64,000 nt of DNA from Rhodobacteraceae bacterium HIMB11 (GTDB taxonomy: Bacteria; Pseudomonadota; Alphaproteobacteria; Rhodobacterales; Rhodobacteraceae): positions 62,001 to 126,000 of the forward strand of contig AVDB01000007.1 of NCBI GenBank assembly GCA_000472185.1. The letters run 5' to 3'. Made by a program: the position numbers and the translations under genes. The notes beneath the pieces are model-generated. The model worked only from the letters and a program-made list of their open reading frames with translations, was not told where the DNA came from and searched no databases. Shown here one piece after another: positions 1 to 10,888 of this stretch (positions are counted from its first letter, which is position 1; every line of letters starts with the position of its first letter).

Positions 1-798
1 GAACGTCAGGCGCCAAACGTATTCCGTATGCGTCTATTGGGGGCAGAGGTTGTGCCCGTCACATCAGGCCGCGGCACGCTTAAGGATGCCATGAACGATG
101 CACTGCGCGACTGGGTGACCAATGTGCGCGACACATTCTATTGCATCGGCACCGTTGCAGGCCCACACCCATACCCTGCGATGGTTCGTGATTTTCAGTC
201 CATCATCGGCAAAGAAGCCAAAGAACAGATGATGGCGGCAGAGGGGCGTTTGCCCGACACGCTGATCGCGGCAATTGGCGGTGGCTCCAACGCCATGGGG
301 CTGTTTTACCCCTTCCTTGATGATAACGATGTAAACATCATCGGTGTTGAAGCGGGCGGTAAAGGCGTCAATGACGACATGGAACATTGCGCATCCCTCA
401 CGGGTGGGCGTCCGGGTGTTTTGCACGGCAACCGCACCTATCTATTGCAGGATGGGGATGGTCAGATTTTAGAAGGATTCTCAATCTCAGCAGGTCTGGA
501 TTACCCAGGGATTGGACCAGAACACGCATGGCTGCACGATATTGGCCGTGCAAAATATGTGTCGATCACGGATAAAGAGGCGCTAGAGGCGTTCCAACTG
601 TGCTGCGCGACAGAAGGGATCATTCCCGCGCTGGAACCTTCGCATGCATTGGGTCACGTGATGAAAATCGCGCCAACCCTGCCGTCTGATCACATCATCT
701 GCATGAACATGTGTGGGCGCGGGGACAAGGATATCTTTACCGTTGCACGCCATCTTGGCTTTGACATGACGGGCCCCGAGGGCCGCGATGCTGGCTAG
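1..798 (+). CDS. trpB: tryptophan synthase beta chain, 3' part
   Basis: The gene is open from the first base, so its N-terminal third, including the PLP-binding lysine region, lies outside the window. TrpB condenses indole with serine to make tryptophan, using pyridoxal phosphate, in the cytoplasmic TrpAB complex. The visible part has the PLP-phosphate-binding glycine loop GGGSNAMG near base 280. It also has the conserved segments [22 protein letters not shown] near the end, and a C-terminal CGRGDKD. All of these are typical of TrpB and the fragment ends at the usual family position. The AEC carrier starts three bases downstream, suggesting co-transcription. Identification is firm; only the upstream boundary is unknown. 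Confidence 0.97.
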   Translation, partial: ERQAPNVFRMRLLGAEVVPVTSGRGTLKDAMNDALRDWVTNVRDTFYCIGTVAGPHPYPAMVRDFQSIIGKEAKEQMMAAEGRLPDTLIAAIGGGSNAMGLFYPFLDDNDVNIIGVEAGGKGVNDDMEHCASLTGGRPGVLHGNRTYLLQDGDGQILEGFSISAGLDYPGIGPEHAWLHDIGRAKYVSITDKEALEAFQLCCATEGIIPALEPSHALGHVMKIAPTLPSDHIICMNMCGRGDKDIFTVARHLGFDMTGPEGRDAG

Positions 799-801
799 GG
801 C

Positions 802-1686
802 ATGGCCCTGTTCCTGATCATTTTTAATGTTGTTGCCCCTGTTTTTTTGATTGCGGGCAGCGGCTATCTCTGGGTGAAGCGGGGGGTGGAGTACCCAACC
901 GAGTTTGTTACCCGCTTGGCGAGCAATATCGCGATCCCCTGTTTGGTGTTTGACAGTTTGGTCAACACGGACATCGACCCCGAGGCCTTGGCCACCATGT
1001 TCTGGGCCTCACTTGCGACCTATGGCGGGGCGATGGTGGCGGTTTACATTTTTGTCAAACTGGCCCGCTTGGACATGCCCAGCTATTTTGCGCCGTTCGT
1101 CAGTGGGAATACAGGCAACATGGGATTGCCCCTGTGTTTGTTTGCCTTTGGGCAGGCGGGATTTGGCTATGCGATTATTTTGTTCAGTGTGACATCGGTC
1201 TTTGCCTTTAGCATCGGGATTTATGTGATCACGGGGGGTACATCCTTGCGCAAATTGGTGCGTGAACCCTTGGTTCTTTCAACGCTACTGGGATTGGTGT
1301 TTTTGGTAAAGGGGTGGCAGTTGCCTGAATTTTTGGCCAATACCATCAATCTGGTCGGGGGGATCGGCATTCCAATCATGCTGATCACGCTGGGGGTTGC
1401 AGTTGCGCGCTTGAAACCCGCAAACATTGTGAATGCTATTTGGATGTCTGCCGCGAAAATCGCGATTTGCACGGGCGTTGCCATTTTAGTCGGTGCGTTT
1501 TTTGATTTGCCTGATGTGGCCTATTCCGTGCTGATCCTGCAAATGTCGGCCCCCGTTGCGGTGACATCCTATCTACTGGCCGAAAGGTTCAAGGTGGATG
1601 CCGATGCGGTGGCGGGTTTGGTCGTTGTCTCCACCGTCATGACCATCGGCGTTGCGCCCTTGGTCCTGAGTTTCGTGTTGGTGTGA
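802..1686 (+). CDS. AEC-family (auxin efflux carrier-like) membrane transporter
   Basis: This is a 294-residue, very hydrophobic protein with about ten predicted membrane segments in two similar halves, as expected for the AEC family of small-solute carriers. The N-terminal half has NIAIPCLVF and SGNTGNMGLPL and the C-terminal half has GGIGIPIMLITLG. These glycine/proline-broken helices are typical of AEC crossover motifs. The start follows the trpB stop by three bases, so the gene is probably translated from the trpB message. Bacterial members include malonate and malate exporters, but nothing here fixes the substrate, so no gene symbol is given. Confidence 0.85.
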   Translation: MALFLIIFNVVAPVFLIAGSGYLWVKRGVEYPTEFVTRLASNIAIPCLVFDSLVNTDIDPEALATMFWASLATYGGAMVAVYIFVKLARLDMPSYFAPFVSGNTGNMGLPLCLFAFGQAGFGYAIILFSVTSVFAFSIGIYVITGGTSLRKLVREPLVLSTLLGLVFLVKGWQLPEFLANTINLVGGIGIPIMLITLGVAVARLKPANIVNAIWMSAAKIAICTGVAILVGAFFDLPDVAYSVLILQMSAPVAVTSYLLAERFKVDADAVAGLVVVSTVMTIGVAPLVLSFVLV

Positions 1687-1720
1687 CGCTCTAAACTTCA
1701 GTCTTAGTTGAGTTCTCATC

Positions 1721-1810
1721 CAGCCAATCGGGAGATTGGCAGACGCCGACCGCCCCCATGGGCGGCGTCTTCGTCGCCACCCGCGGTCGACTTGTTCATC
1801 TGTGCCGAAC
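1721..1810. repeat. dispersed intergenic repeat R2, copy 1
   Basis: The segment contains a short inverted pair, CCAATC then GATTGG, followed by a GC-rich palindrome (GACGCCG...GGCGGCGTC) and the stretch CGCCACCCGCGGTCG. Related copies occur at 31576-31620 (lacking the central palindrome) and 45199-45285. It lies between the convergent ends of the AEC gene and valS and could work as a bidirectional transcription stop. The sharing between copies was seen by direct reading; the function is inferred. Confidence 0.6.
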
Positions 1811-1836
1811 TATGCGATTATAGAAACGTGAACGCC

Positions 1837-4716
1837 TTAGATCTCGTTCAACCGATCCATCGCGGCTTTTAGTTGGGCTTCTTCCTCTTCGCGCTCGGCC
1901 AAATTTGCGCGCGCTTCTTCGACCACCTCATCAGGGGCAGAGGCGACGAATTTCGGATTGTTCAACCGTCCGCGTAAACCACCCAATTCCTTGGCCAATT
2001 TCCCAAGAGATTTTTCAAGGCGCTCTTTTTCCGCATCAATGTCGATAATATCCGCGAGCGGCAGGCCAAAGGTACCGCCCGGAACCGCCACGGTGATCGT
2101 CCCCTTGGGGAAGGCATCCGCGTGGGTCAAATCCACCACACGGGCGAGTTTCAGGATCATCGCCTCGTTTCGCGCCCATGCGGCCTGACCTGCATCATCC
2201 AGTTCGGTCACGATCATCGGAATGCGCAGACCCGCAGGAACGCGCATTTGTGAACGGGCGGAACGGATGCCCTCGATCAGGCTGATCACCCAGTTCATTT
2301 CACGATCTGCTGCGGCGTCCACTAATTCGGCGGAACTGTATGTTGGCCAATCTGCGTGTACGACCATTTTGGCCCGCGCGCCCAATGCGCCCCACAGCTC
2401 TTCTGTGATGAAGGGCATAATCGGGTGCAGAAGGATCAAACATTGATCAATCACCCAACCCATCACGCGGCGCGTTTCTTCTTTGGCGGCCTCATCGTCG
2501 CCATTCAACAGCGGTTTTGACAGTTCCACATACCAATCGCAGACCTTGCCCCAAACATAGGCATAAAGTGCTTGCGCCGCATCGTTGAACCGATAGGTGT
2601 CAAAGGCCGCGTCTACAACCTCGCGCACTTTGGCGGTTTCGCCGATGATCCATTTGTTGACCGCTTGGTCGGCCATTGGAATGGTTCCATCGGATGGCAC
2701 GGCCTCATTCATTTCGGCAAAACGGGCGGCGTTCCACAGTTTTGTGCCGAAATTGCGGTATCCTTGGATCCGCTGCATGTCCAATTTCAACACACCCCCG
2801 ATGGATGCCATCGCGGCATTGGTGAACCGCAACGCATCCGCGCCGTATTCATCAATGATGTCCAACGGATCAATCACGTTGCCCGTGGATTTTGACATTT
2901 TCTTGCCCTTGGCATCGCGGACCAGCCCGTGCAGATAAACCGTATCAAACGGGATCTGATCGACCACGGCCAGTTGCATCATCATCATCCTTGCAACCCA
3001 GAAAAACAAAATGTCCTGTCCTGTGATCAGGGTTGAGGTTGGGAAATATTTGTCCAATGCCGCATTCTGTTCGGGCCAGCCCAACGTGCCGATTGGCCAG
3101 AGGCCAGAGCTGAACCATGTGTCCAAAACATCTGGATCACGGGTGAGTGTTTTGCCGTGCGCTTGTGCCTGTGCCTCGGCCTCGGTTGCCGCGCAATACT
3201 GATTGCCCGCATCGTCAAACCACACTGGCACCTGATGGCCCCACCACAATTGGCGCGAAATGCACCAGGGTTCGATGTTTTCCAGCCAGTGGTAGTATGT
3301 CTTTTCGCCCGATTCTGGGATAATTTTCACGGTCCCATCGCGCACCGCGTCCAATGCGGGGCCTACGATTTTGGCGGTGTCGACAAACCATTGATCGGTC
3401 AGCATGGGTTCAATCACGACTTTTGATCGGTCGCCAAAGGGCTGCATGATGGGTTTGTTTTCGACGTGTGGGATTAGGTCGGCTTCACTGTCCTCATCCG
3501 CTTTGGGGTTGGGGATCATAACGGCGTTGCCCTCGGCCTTAATGGCGGCAACAACCCGTTCACGGGCCTCCATCCGATCCAGCCCGCGATATTCATCGGG
3601 GACAAGGTTCATGGCGGCAACTTTGTTTTCATCCCACTCGACTTCGCCATTTGCAATGCGCTGCGCCTCGGCGGCCTCTTCTGCGTAGGGGCGGCCATCG
3701 GCGCGCATCGCGGCGCGTGTGTCCATCAGGTTGTACATCGGGATGCCGCCACGCTTGGCCACCTGATAGTCGTTGAAATCATGCGCGCCCGTGATTTTCA
3801 CCGCACCTGATCCGAAATCAGGATCGGGGTATTCATCGGTGATGATGGGGATCAAACGGCGATGTTTCTTGGGTCCAACGGGAATTTCGCACAGTTTGCC
3901 AACAATCGGCGCATAGCGTTCATCGCTGGGATGCACCGCAACCGCACCATCGCCCAACATGGTTTCAGGGCGCGTGGTCGCGATTGAGATATAGTCGCGT
4001 TCCTCACTTAGCGTGATGTTCCCATCTTCGTCCTTTTCGACGTAGGTATAGGTTTGACCATCTGCCAGCGGATATTTGAAATGCCACATGTGGCCCGCAA
4101 CTTCGATGTTTTCAACCTCAAGGTCCGAAATCGCCGTTTCAAAATGCGGGTCCCAGTTGACCAAACGTTTGCCGCGATAAATCAGGCCTTTGTTATACAT
4201 CTCAACGAAAACTTTGATAACGGCGTCGTGGAAATTGCCATCCTCATCCGCGGGGGCATTGGGGGCGCCTGACATGGTGAATGCGGTGCGGTCCCAATCA
4301 CAGCTGGCGCCAAGGCGTTTAAGCTGATTGATGATGGTGCCACCTGATTGTTTTTTCCATTCCCAGACTTTCGCCAAAAACGCCTGACGGCCCATTTCAG
4401 CGCGGCTTGGCTCACCCGCTTTGGCTAACTCACGTTCGACAACCATTTGCGTGGCAATCCCTGCATGATCGGTGCCAGGTTGCCACAGGGTATCAACCCC
4501 CTGCATGCGTTTCCAGCGGATCAAAATATCCTGCAAGGTGTTGTTGAAGGCATGGCCCATGTGCAAAACGCCCGTCACATTAGGGGGCGGGATCATGATG
4601 GTGAATGCTTCATCCCGCGTGGCATTTGCGCCCGCTTTGAAACATCCTGCCTGTTCCCACGCTGCGTAAATGCGCGCTTCTGCCGTGCCAGTGTCGAAGG
4701 TTTTTTCCAGTGCCAT
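1837..4716 (-). CDS. valS: valine--tRNA ligase
   Basis: This class I aminoacyl-tRNA synthetase charges tRNA-Val in the cytoplasm. The 959-residue product has the HIGH-type signature as H52-M-G-H55, preceded by PPPNVTGVL. It has the KMSKS loop as [16 protein letters not shown] in the second half and the family segment [12 protein letters not shown]. The region between them is the CP1 editing domain, with [14 protein letters not shown] and the TTRPETMLG motif. The C-terminus is the expected coiled-coil arm rich in Glu, Lys and Leu. Length and all motifs are intact. It is divergent from the molybdoenzyme gene across about 200 bases. Confidence 0.98.
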   Translation of the reverse strand: MALEKTFDTGTAEARIYAAWEQAGCFKAGANATRDEAFTIMIPPPNVTGVLHMGHAFNNTLQDILIRWKRMQGVDTLWQPGTDHAGIATQMVVERELAKAGEPSRAEMGRQAFLAKVWEWKKQSGGTIINQLKRLGASCDWDRTAFTMSGAPNAPADEDGNFHDAVIKVFVEMYNKGLIYRGKRLVNWDPHFETAISDLEVENIEVAGHMWHFKYPLADGQTYTYVEKDEDGNITLSEERDYISIATTRPETMLGDGAVAVHPSDERYAPIVGKLCEIPVGPKKHRRLIPIITDEYPDPDFGSGAVKITGAHDFNDYQVAKRGGIPMYNLMDTRAAMRADGRPYAEEAAEAQRIANGEVEWDENKVAAMNLVPDEYRGLDRMEARERVVAAIKAEGNAVMIPNPKADEDSEADLIPHVENKPIMQPFGDRSKVVIEPMLTDQWFVDTAKIVGPALDAVRDGTVKIIPESGEKTYYHWLENIEPWCISRQLWWGHQVPVWFDDAGNQYCAATEAEAQAQAHGKTLTRDPDVLDTWFSSGLWPIGTLGWPEQNAALDKYFPTSTLITGQDILFFWVARMMMMQLAVVDQIPFDTVYLHGLVRDAKGKKMSKSTGNVIDPLDIIDEYGADALRFTNAAMASIGGVLKLDMQRIQGYRNFGTKLWNAARFAEMNEAVPSDGTIPMADQAVNKWIIGETAKVREVVDAAFDTYRFNDAAQALYAYVWGKVCDWYVELSKPLLNGDDEAAKEETRRVMGWVIDQCLILLHPIMPFITEELWGALGARAKMVVHADWPTYSSAELVDAAADREMNWVISLIEGIRSARSQMRVPAGLRIPMIVTELDDAGQAAWARNEAMILKLARVVDLTHADAFPKGTITVAVPGGTFGLPLADIIDIDAEKERLEKSLGKLAKELGGLRGRLNNPKFVASAPDEVVEEARANLAEREEEEAQLKAAMDRLNEI

Positions 4717-4921
4717 GAAACTGCCTATTCATCGTGTTGTTTTGCGCGGATCGGTCTAACCCGATTTTCGCAAAAGGGAAAGCAACATTGCCAAGAATTT
4801 CTGCACGTTGCGTCACGAATACAGAGGAGTTTTCATTAAAAGGTGGAAAAGGGTTGGACAGCCCTAAATCTATGAGTAGTGTTCGCACAAATCAACGACG
4901 GATCAACGGGATAGAAACCAC

Positions 4922-7219
4922 ATGGATAAGTTCGGGAAAAGCCAACCTATTACACGCCTAGAAGACCAGCGTTTTCTAACAGGATTTGGTAAATACATCG
5001 ACGATATCGCACCTGCCGATGCGCTTCATGCGTTTGTTTTCCGCTCGCCCATCGCGCACGGCGTGATCACCAATCTGGACGTCAGCGATGCGCGTGAGAA
5101 TGAGGGTGTCGCCGCTGTGATTACGGCGGATGATCTGATTGCGGCAGGCATTTCCATGGATTTGGAAGGCACGGTTGTGAAAAACCGCGATGGTACGGAT
5201 GGGGCAAAACCACCGCGTCCTTTGTTGGCCGTTGATCGTGTGCGCCACGTGGGTGAACCAGTTGCGATGATTATTGCCGACACGATGCAACAGGCCCGTG
5301 ATGCGGCCGAGTTGATTGAATTTGATTATGATGAATTGCCCGTCCATTTGGCACTGGCCCCGGGGGACACCGATATCCACGCCGAGGCGCCTGGCAACCT
5401 GGCCTTTGATTGGGAAATGGGGGACGCCGAAAAAACCCAAGCGGAATTTGATAAGGCCGCGCATGTGGTGAAGTTGGAGGTGGGGGACAACCGCGTCATC
5501 GTGAATTCCATTGAACCACGTGGAGTTTATGCGGAATTTGACGGCGAACGGTTGCATGTTGCCATGAACGCTCAAGGGGTTTGGGCCCATTGGAACCGTC
5601 TCAGCCAAATGTTGAACATGCCCAAGGATAACATCCGCGTCACCAACCCTGATACAGGCGGTGGATTTGGGATGAAAGCCATGGCCTATCCCGAGGCTTA
5701 TGTTTTGGCACACGCTGCGATGACATTGGGCCGTCCTGTGCGCTGGATGTCAGATCGTACAGAAGCAATGCTAACCGACAATGCAGGGCGCGATTTGGTG
5801 TCATGGGCGGAGTTTGCATTTGATGCGGATCACCGCATTCAGGCCTACCGCGTACATACGGATTGCAACATGGGGGCCTATAACTCGCAATATGCGCAAC
5901 CCATTCAAACGCAACTGTTTTCACGGGTTTTGATGGGCACTTATGATGTGCAGGCCACCTACCTTAGTGTGAAGGGGTATTATACAAATACCACACAAGT
6001 CGACGCCTATCGCGGTGCGGGCCGCCCCGAGGCGATTTATGTCCTTGAACGCCTGATGGATCGCGCTGCGCGTGAATTGGGTGTGGATGTGTGGGAATTA
6101 CACCACAAAAACTTTATCCCCTTGGACAAGTTCCCCTATAAAACAACCACAGGCGAAACCTATGACGTCGGTGATTTTTCGCGCGTTTTGAACCACGCTG
6201 AAAGCGCCTGTGATCGCGCGGGGTTTGGATCACGCAAATCCGCATCTGAGGCGGCAGGCAAACTGCGCGGTCAGGGACTGTGTTTTTATATTGAATCTAT
6301 CTTGGGCGACCCAAGCGAAAGCGCGCGTGTTGAATTTAACGACGATGGAACAGTTTGCATTTTCGTCGGCACGCAATCAAACGGGCAGGGGCACGAAACG
6401 GTTTATGCGAAATTCCTATCCGATCAAACGGGTATTCCACTGGATAAAATTATCGTGGTTCAGGGCGACAGTGATCTGATCAAACAGGGTGGGGGCACAG
6501 GCGGATCGCGTTCAGTCACTGTGCAAAACAATGCCACCTTGGCGACGGTTGATAAAATGATCGAAAGCTTTACTCTCTATCTTGCGGATAAAATGGGTGT
6601 CGCGGCCGAGGATATTTCCTTTGACGATGAAACCTTCCGCGCGGCGAGTTCAAACCTTACGCCGACCTTCCTTGAGGCGGCGGAAATGGCCCGCGAGGAT
6701 GGGCGTGACGATCTATTAATCCAAGAGGCACGCGCAACACTTGAGGCGCGTTCGTTTCCCAATGGGGCGCATGTGGCCGAGGTTGAGATTGATCCAGAAA
6801 CAGGGAAAACTGTTGTGGATCGGTATGTTGTGGTTGATGATTTTGGGAACCTTATCAATCCACTATTGGCAGAAGGTCAGGTGCACGGCGGTGTCGCACA
6901 GGGCCTAGGACAAGCCTTATGTGAACATGTGGTCTATGATGAGGATGGTCAGTTGCTGACCGCGACATTTATGGATTATGCGATGCCCCGCGCGGTGGAT
7001 ATGCCCTTTGTTAAGTTTGAAACAGAACCTGTTCCGTCCACGGCTAACATCATGGGCATGAAGGGTTGTGGTGAGGCAGGAACCGTTGGCGCAATGGCGG
7101 CGGTTGCAAATGCGGTGCAGGACGCCCTGTGGGATCGTGGTGTGACCCAAGCGGACATGCCATTCACCCCGCATCGCGTTTGGCAAATGCTGAATGACGC
7201 GCCAAAGGCCGCCGAGTAA
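4922..7219 (+). CDS. xanthine dehydrogenase-family molybdopterin-binding subunit, CoxL form II-like (orphan)
   Basis: The 765-residue protein is the large Mo-cofactor subunit of the xanthine oxidase/CO dehydrogenase family. Residues 362-368 read AYRGAGR, the form II active-loop signature, rather than the AYXCSFR of true CO dehydrogenase. The catalytic glutamate is E718 in GCGEAG. Other family segments include GRPVRWMSDRTEAM and GTQSNGQGHET. Such enzymes normally need a FAD subunit and a 2Fe-2S subunit, yet neither is adjacent. A DUF2235 gene follows and divergent valS precedes. The partners must be elsewhere, or the protein works in an unusual assembly. The substrate is unknown; an aldehyde or N-heterocycle is likeliest from family knowledge. 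Confidence 0.85.
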   Translation: MDKFGKSQPITRLEDQRFLTGFGKYIDDIAPADALHAFVFRSPIAHGVITNLDVSDARENEGVAAVITADDLIAAGISMDLEGTVVKNRDGTDGAKPPRPLLAVDRVRHVGEPVAMIIADTMQQARDAAELIEFDYDELPVHLALAPGDTDIHAEAPGNLAFDWEMGDAEKTQAEFDKAAHVVKLEVGDNRVIVNSIEPRGVYAEFDGERLHVAMNAQGVWAHWNRLSQMLNMPKDNIRVTNPDTGGGFGMKAMAYPEAYVLAHAAMTLGRPVRWMSDRTEAMLTDNAGRDLVSWAEFAFDADHRIQAYRVHTDCNMGAYNSQYAQPIQTQLFSRVLMGTYDVQATYLSVKGYYTNTTQVDAYRGAGRPEAIYVLERLMDRAARELGVDVWELHHKNFIPLDKFPYKTTTGETYDVGDFSRVLNHAESACDRAGFGSRKSASEAAGKLRGQGLCFYIESILGDPSESARVEFNDDGTVCIFVGTQSNGQGHETVYAKFLSDQTGIPLDKIIVVQGDSDLIKQGGGTGGSRSVTVQNNATLATVDKMIESFTLYLADKMGVAAEDISFDDETFRAASSNLTPTFLEAAEMAREDGRDDLLIQEARATLEARSFPNGAHVAEVEIDPETGKTVVDRYVVVDDFGNLINPLLAEGQVHGGVAQGLGQALCEHVVYDEDGQLLTATFMDYAMPRAVDMPFVKFETEPVPSTANIMGMKGCGEAGTVGAMAAVANAVQDALWDRGVTQADMPFTPHRVWQMLNDAPKAAE

Positions 7220-7230
7220 CGCACTTTCCC

Positions 7231-7258
7231 GTGTGCTGCGCTGGGCAGCGGGGCACAC
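7231..7258 (+). terminator. hairpin after the CoxL-like gene
   Basis: A GC-rich stem (GTGTGC with GCACAC, and an inner CTGCGCTG/CAGCG pairing) starts 11 bases after the stop codon. No T-tract follows, so intrinsic termination would be weak. Confidence 0.35.
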
Positions 7259-7312
7259 AGACACCGCCAAGGAAAGACCGACGCGTCACCGCGCACCCGC
7301 ACGCATATCATT

Positions 7313-8202
7313 TTGATTGATGGCACCCTTTCGACCCTAAAAGAGGGGCACGAGACCCATATTGGTTGGCTTTACAAGCAGTTGGGGCAAAGCACGATGA
7401 CCACCAGCGTGCATTATATCCCTGGGCTGCAATGGGGGAATTGGCGCACCAGTTGGCGCGTGTTGGTGGGGCGCGGGCTAAGCGCGCAAATCCAAGAGGC
7501 CTATGGCGTTTTGGCCGCGCGCTACAGGCCGGGTGATCGGATTTATATGTTTGGATATTCCCGCGGTGCCTTTGCGGTGCGATCGCTGTCTGGGATTATT
7601 GATCGCGTTGGGTTGTTGCGGTCTGAATTTGCCACAACACGCTACGTTGACCGCGCCGATCAGAGGATTTTAAATCGCGCTACTGTCATGGGGATGTGAA
7701 AATCAACATGATGGGCATTTACGATACGGTCAGCGCGCTCAGTGTGAACCTGCCTTGGTTTGCACAAATCTTACCCGACAATTACAGCTTTCATAACCAT
7801 CGCATATCCGATTGTGTTTTGGCGGGCTATCATGCGCTGACCTTGGATGAAACACGCGCGGCCTATGCCCCCGAACGTTGGGAGGCGGATGAAACAGGTG
7901 CGCCCCATGAAATGGAGCAGGTGTGGTTTTCAGGGTCCCATGCGGATGTCGGGGGGCATTTGTTGGGGCATGACGCAGCGCGACCATTATCCAATATTCC
8001 CCTGATCTGGATGATGGAACACGCCGAACGCCATGGTCTGCGCCTGCCAGAGGGTCGGCGTGAGGGCCTGCATATCAACGCCAAGGCCCCAAGCTTTGGC
8101 ATGTCGCGTGGGTTTGGGCGGTTCATTTGGGTGCGGGCCAAACGACAGGTGAAATTATCCAGTTTTGAATGGAATCATCCCTCGGTGTCGGATCGCAATT
8201 GA
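7313..8202 (+). pseudogene. DUF2235-type alpha/beta hydrolase, frameshifted
   Basis: Two reading frames together make one DUF2235 protein. The first half carries the N-terminal IDGTLSTLKEG, the nucleophile elbow GYSRGAFAVRS (Ser in G-x-S-x-G) and IDRVGLLRSE. The second half carries the C-terminal catalytic-region segments RYCHGDVKINMMGIYDTVSAL and WFSGSHADVGG. The frame changes between about 7650 and 7665, where a few expected residues also seem missing, so a small deletion is likely. No ATG or GTG lies in frame between the preceding stop and the TTG at 7313, although the reading continues upstream as RTRTHIIL. The family has cytoplasmic or type VI-associated lipases, but the role here is unknown. 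It is probably inactive. Confidence 0.75.
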
Positions 8203-8251
8203 CATTGGGCACGGCCCCATCGCACTGTGCCAAAAACAAAATGAGGGGCCC

Positions 8252-8728
8252 ATGGACGAACACTATAGCGATGCACATTTGCGCGACATTCTAAAGCGGA
8301 CAAAAAATATCGCGGTGGTCGGGGTCAGCCCAAATCCACAACGCCCCAGTTATTTCGTGGCCCGTTATTTGGGGTTAAAGGGGTTTAATGTCATTTCAGT
8401 CAACCCAGGGCACGCGGGAAAAGAGCTTTTTGGATCAACCATCCGTGCGTCCCTGTCAGAAATTGAAGAACCCATTGATATGGTAGATATTTTCCGCAGA
8501 TCAGACGCGGTGCCTCCAATTGTGGATGAGGCGATGGAGCGGTTTGCAGACCTAAAAACCATCTGGATGCAAATCGGCGTGACCCACCCCGAGGCCGCAG
8601 GGAAAGCACGTGCAAAGGGTATTGACGTGATCATGAACCGCTGCCCGAAAATCGAATATCAACGCCTGTTCTGGGAGTTGCGCATGGCAGGATTCAATAC
8701 GGGTGTGATATCGTCAAAGCTGAGTTAG
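8252..8728 (+). CDS. CoA-binding domain protein (YccU-like)
   Basis: This is a 158-residue single-domain Rossmann protein of the CoA_binding_2 family. An open frame extends upstream, but the ATG at 8252 has a GAGGGG ribosome site just before it and gives the usual family length. Motifs are NIAVVGVSPNPQRPS (nucleotide loop), a central VDIFRRSD, WMQIGV, and the near-C-terminal NRCPKIE with its conserved cysteine. The family binds CoA or acyl-CoA in the cytoplasm; its biological role is not established. It stands alone after a broken DUF2235 gene and before a dispersed repeat. Confidence 0.85.
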   Translation: MDEHYSDAHLRDILKRTKNIAVVGVSPNPQRPSYFVARYLGLKGFNVISVNPGHAGKELFGSTIRASLSEIEEPIDMVDIFRRSDAVPPIVDEAMERFADLKTIWMQIGVTHPEAAGKARAKGIDVIMNRCPKIEYQRLFWELRMAGFNTGVISSKLS

Positions 8729-8762
8729 GCACAATATGGTGCCTGCGATGAATGCGTTTCCA

Positions 8763-8880
8763 CACGCCCGTGGGCGGTTAACAGGGCTGAGGTAACGAAG
8801 CCCCCGCCCTTAAGGACGGGCGTGGGCTGGATCACGCGCGATTAGTCTTCGCTTTGGCTCAGACCGCGCATGATCTGGGT
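8763..8880 (+). repeat. dispersed intergenic repeat R1, copy 1
   Basis: This is an approximately 118-base element starting CACGCCCGTGGGCGG, with an internal hairpin built from CCCGCCCTTAAGGACGGGCG and ending TGATCTGGGT. It recurs inverted at 46988-47104 with most bases identical, and in split form at 45049-45363. It occupies most of the gap between the CoA-binding gene and hisE (8729-8975). No protein is encoded in it. Confidence 0.8.
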
Positions 8881-8975
8881 GAATAATATGCACGCTTTTC
8901 GATAGGGGCCTATATACAGCAAATTGCGTTCAAAATATTAGCTTTCAGACACTAACAGATTTTGATGATACGAAA

Positions 8976-9287
8976 TCACCCACGCGACGCTTTTTCGGCG
9001 ATGCCAGATTGTCCCTGACGGCGGGCCAATTCGTTTATGACATCGCGCCATTCAACGCCGCGGGCATGTAGCATGACCATCAGGTGAAATATCACATCTG
9101 CCGCTTCGCTGGTCAGGGCTTTGGGATCGTTTTTCACAGCTTCAATAATCGCCTCAACCGCTTCTTCGCCAAATTTTTCGGCGCATTTTTCGGGGCCTTT
9201 GGCCATCAATTTCGCGGTCCAGCTTTCCTCAGGATCGCTGGCGGCACGCTGTTTTATCGTTTCAAACAGATCATCTAGGGTCATCAA
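8976..9287 (-). CDS. hisE: phosphoribosyl-ATP diphosphatase
   Basis: HisE hydrolyses phosphoribosyl-ATP to phosphoribosyl-AMP, the second step of histidine synthesis. The 103-residue product is a stand-alone HisE with the MazG-like all-alpha fold. The metal-binding [14 protein letters not shown] and [13 protein letters not shown] segments are both visible. Its start overlaps the end of hisF by four bases, so it is the last gene of the hisA-hisF-hisE unit. HisI is not nearby. Confidence 0.95.
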   Translation of the reverse strand: MMTLDDLFETIKQRAASDPEESWTAKLMAKGPEKCAEKFGEEAVEAIIEAVKNDPKALTSEAADVIFHLMVMLHARGVEWRDVINELARRQGQSGIAEKASRG

Positions 9288-10045
9288 TTCATCCTCATCG
9301 GAATGCCAGCGGCTTGCATATGGGCTTTGGCCTCTTGGACGGTATATTCCCCAAAGTGAAAGATTGAGGCCGCCAATACGGCGGAGGCACCGCCTTGGGT
9401 CACACCATCCACCAAATGATCCAAATTGCCAACACCACCTGAGGCAATCACAGGAATAGACACCGCATCCGAAATTGCACGTGTCATGGGCAGGTTGAAC
9501 CCCGATTTCGTACCATCCCGATCCATCGAGGTTAGCAGGATTTCACCCGCGCCTTTTTCCGCAATCATTTGCGCAAATTCAACCGCATCAATCCCTGTGG
9601 GTTTGCGGCCCCCATGCGTGAACAATTCCCATTTTCCGGGGGATACGGTTTTTGCATCAATCGCACAGACAATGCATTGACTGCCAAAATGATCCGCGGC
9701 CTGACGGACCACATCGGGGTTGGCCACAGCGGCGGAATTAAACGACACCTTGTCAGCACCCGCCAACAGAAGGGCGCGTACATCCTCAACCGTGCGTACG
9801 CCACCACCAACGGTTAAGGGGATGAAACATTGCTCTGCCGTGCGGCGCACCATATCAAACATGGTGCCACGGTTTTCGTAGGTGGCGTGGATGTCCAGAA
9901 AACAAATCTCATCCGCGCCCGCGGCGTCATATCGCGCGGCGGCCTCAACAGGGTCGCCCGCATCACGCAGGCCGACAAAATTCACACCCTTCACCACGCG
10001 GCCATCGGCCACGTCCAAACAGGGGATTAACCGTGTCTTAAGCAT
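9284..10045 (-). CDS. hisF: imidazole glycerol phosphate synthase, cyclase subunit
   Basis: HisF uses ammonia delivered by HisH to convert PRFAR to imidazole glycerol phosphate and AICAR. The 253-residue TIM barrel starts [15 protein letters not shown], placing the first catalytic aspartate at D11. The second catalytic aspartate lies in VCAIDAKT near residue 130. The phosphate-binding loops TVGGGVR and IASGGVGN are also present. It overlaps hisA upstream by eight bases and hisE downstream by four, consistent with one translationally coupled operon. Its partner HisH is encoded about 1.3 kb further upstream in the same direction. Confidence 0.97.
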   Translation of the reverse strand: MLKTRLIPCLDVADGRVVKGVNFVGLRDAGDPVEAAARYDAAGADEICFLDIHATYENRGTMFDMVRRTAEQCFIPLTVGGGVRTVEDVRALLLAGADKVSFNSAAVANPDVVRQAADHFGSQCIVCAIDAKTVSPGKWELFTHGGRKPTGIDAVEFAQMIAEKGAGEILLTSMDRDGTKSGFNLPMTRAISDAVSIPVIASGGVGNLDHLVDGVTQGGASAVLAASIFHFGEYTVQEAKAHMQAAGIPMRMN

Positions 10046-10760
10046 TCATCACCTTTAACGCTTCACCCAGATCAATCGCCCCATCATAGAGCGCGCGTCC
10101 AGAAATAGCACCGTTCAGGGGCGCACCACAGGATTTCAACGCCTGTAGATCCGCGATTGAGGACACACCGCCCGATGCGATCACGGGGATCGACACCGCA
10201 TGGGCCAGATCAGCAGTCGCCTGAACATTGGGCCCCTGCATCGCGCCGTCACGGTTGATGTCCGTGTAAATGATCGCGGCAACACCCGCATCCTCAAACG
10301 ATTTGGCCAAATCGGTGACCATCACATTGGTTTCCTCGGCCCATCCTTTGGTTGCAACTTTACCATCGCGCGCATCAATGCCCACGGCCACATGCCCTGG
10401 GAAGGCGCGCGCGGCCTCGCGCACCAAATCAGGGTTTTCAACGGCAACAGTGCCCAAAATCACGCGCTGTAACCCTTTGTTCAGCCAATTTTCGATTGTT
10501 GCCATATCGCGGATGCCACCGCCCAACTGCGCGGGCACCTTGCATTCGGACAAAATCGCCTCAACAGGGGCGGCATTGACGGGTTCCCCCTCAAACGCGC
10601 CATTTAGGTCGACCAGATGCAGCCATTCACATCCCGCATCCACAAATTCCCGCGCCTGCGCGGCGGGGTCTGTGTTGAACACGGTTGATTTGTCCATATC
10701 CCCACGCAACAGGCGCACGGCATTGCCATCTTTTAGGTCAATCGCGGGATATAGGATCAT
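10038..10760 (-). CDS. hisA: ProFAR isomerase (HisA)
   Basis: HisA catalyses the Amadori rearrangement of ProFAR to PRFAR. The 240-residue protein is a half-barrel-duplicated TIM fold like HisF. It starts [12 protein letters not shown] with catalytic D8. The second catalytic aspartate is in the IYTDINRDG region, and the phosphate-binding loops are LGGGIRD and IASGGVSS. It leads the hisA-hisF-hisE block. The block is separated from hisH-hisB by an oppositely oriented secreted-protein gene, so the histidine genes form two transcription units here. Confidence 0.97.
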   Translation of the reverse strand: MILYPAIDLKDGNAVRLLRGDMDKSTVFNTDPAAQAREFVDAGCEWLHLVDLNGAFEGEPVNAAPVEAILSECKVPAQLGGGIRDMATIENWLNKGLQRVILGTVAVENPDLVREAARAFPGHVAVGIDARDGKVATKGWAEETNVMVTDLAKSFEDAGVAAIIYTDINRDGAMQGPNVQATADLAHAVSIPVIASGGVSSIADLQALKSCGAPLNGAISGRALYDGAIDLGEALKVMNA

Positions 10761-10888
10761 GGGGCTACCTCATTTCTTGTGTCGCGGCCTTGTGACATGG
10801 GGCGGTGAAAAATGCAACGTGACCTACGGTGAGGCTTGCTAAAATATCGACTTCACCGCAGCCTATGCGCAAAACATGGGAGGTTGAT

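Noticed and set aside
4976-5713. Minus-strand open frame of 245 codons
   Set aside because: It lies inside the intact CoxL-like gene and shows no domain.
4922-7219. True CO dehydrogenase large subunit
   Set aside because: The active loop reads AYRGAGR (form II) rather than the AYXCSFR of CO-oxidising enzymes, and there are no CoxM/CoxS genes alongside.
8763-8880. IS200/IS605 transposon end
   Set aside because: The hairpin resembles such ends, but no TnpA or TnpB gene or fragment is nearby at any of the copies.
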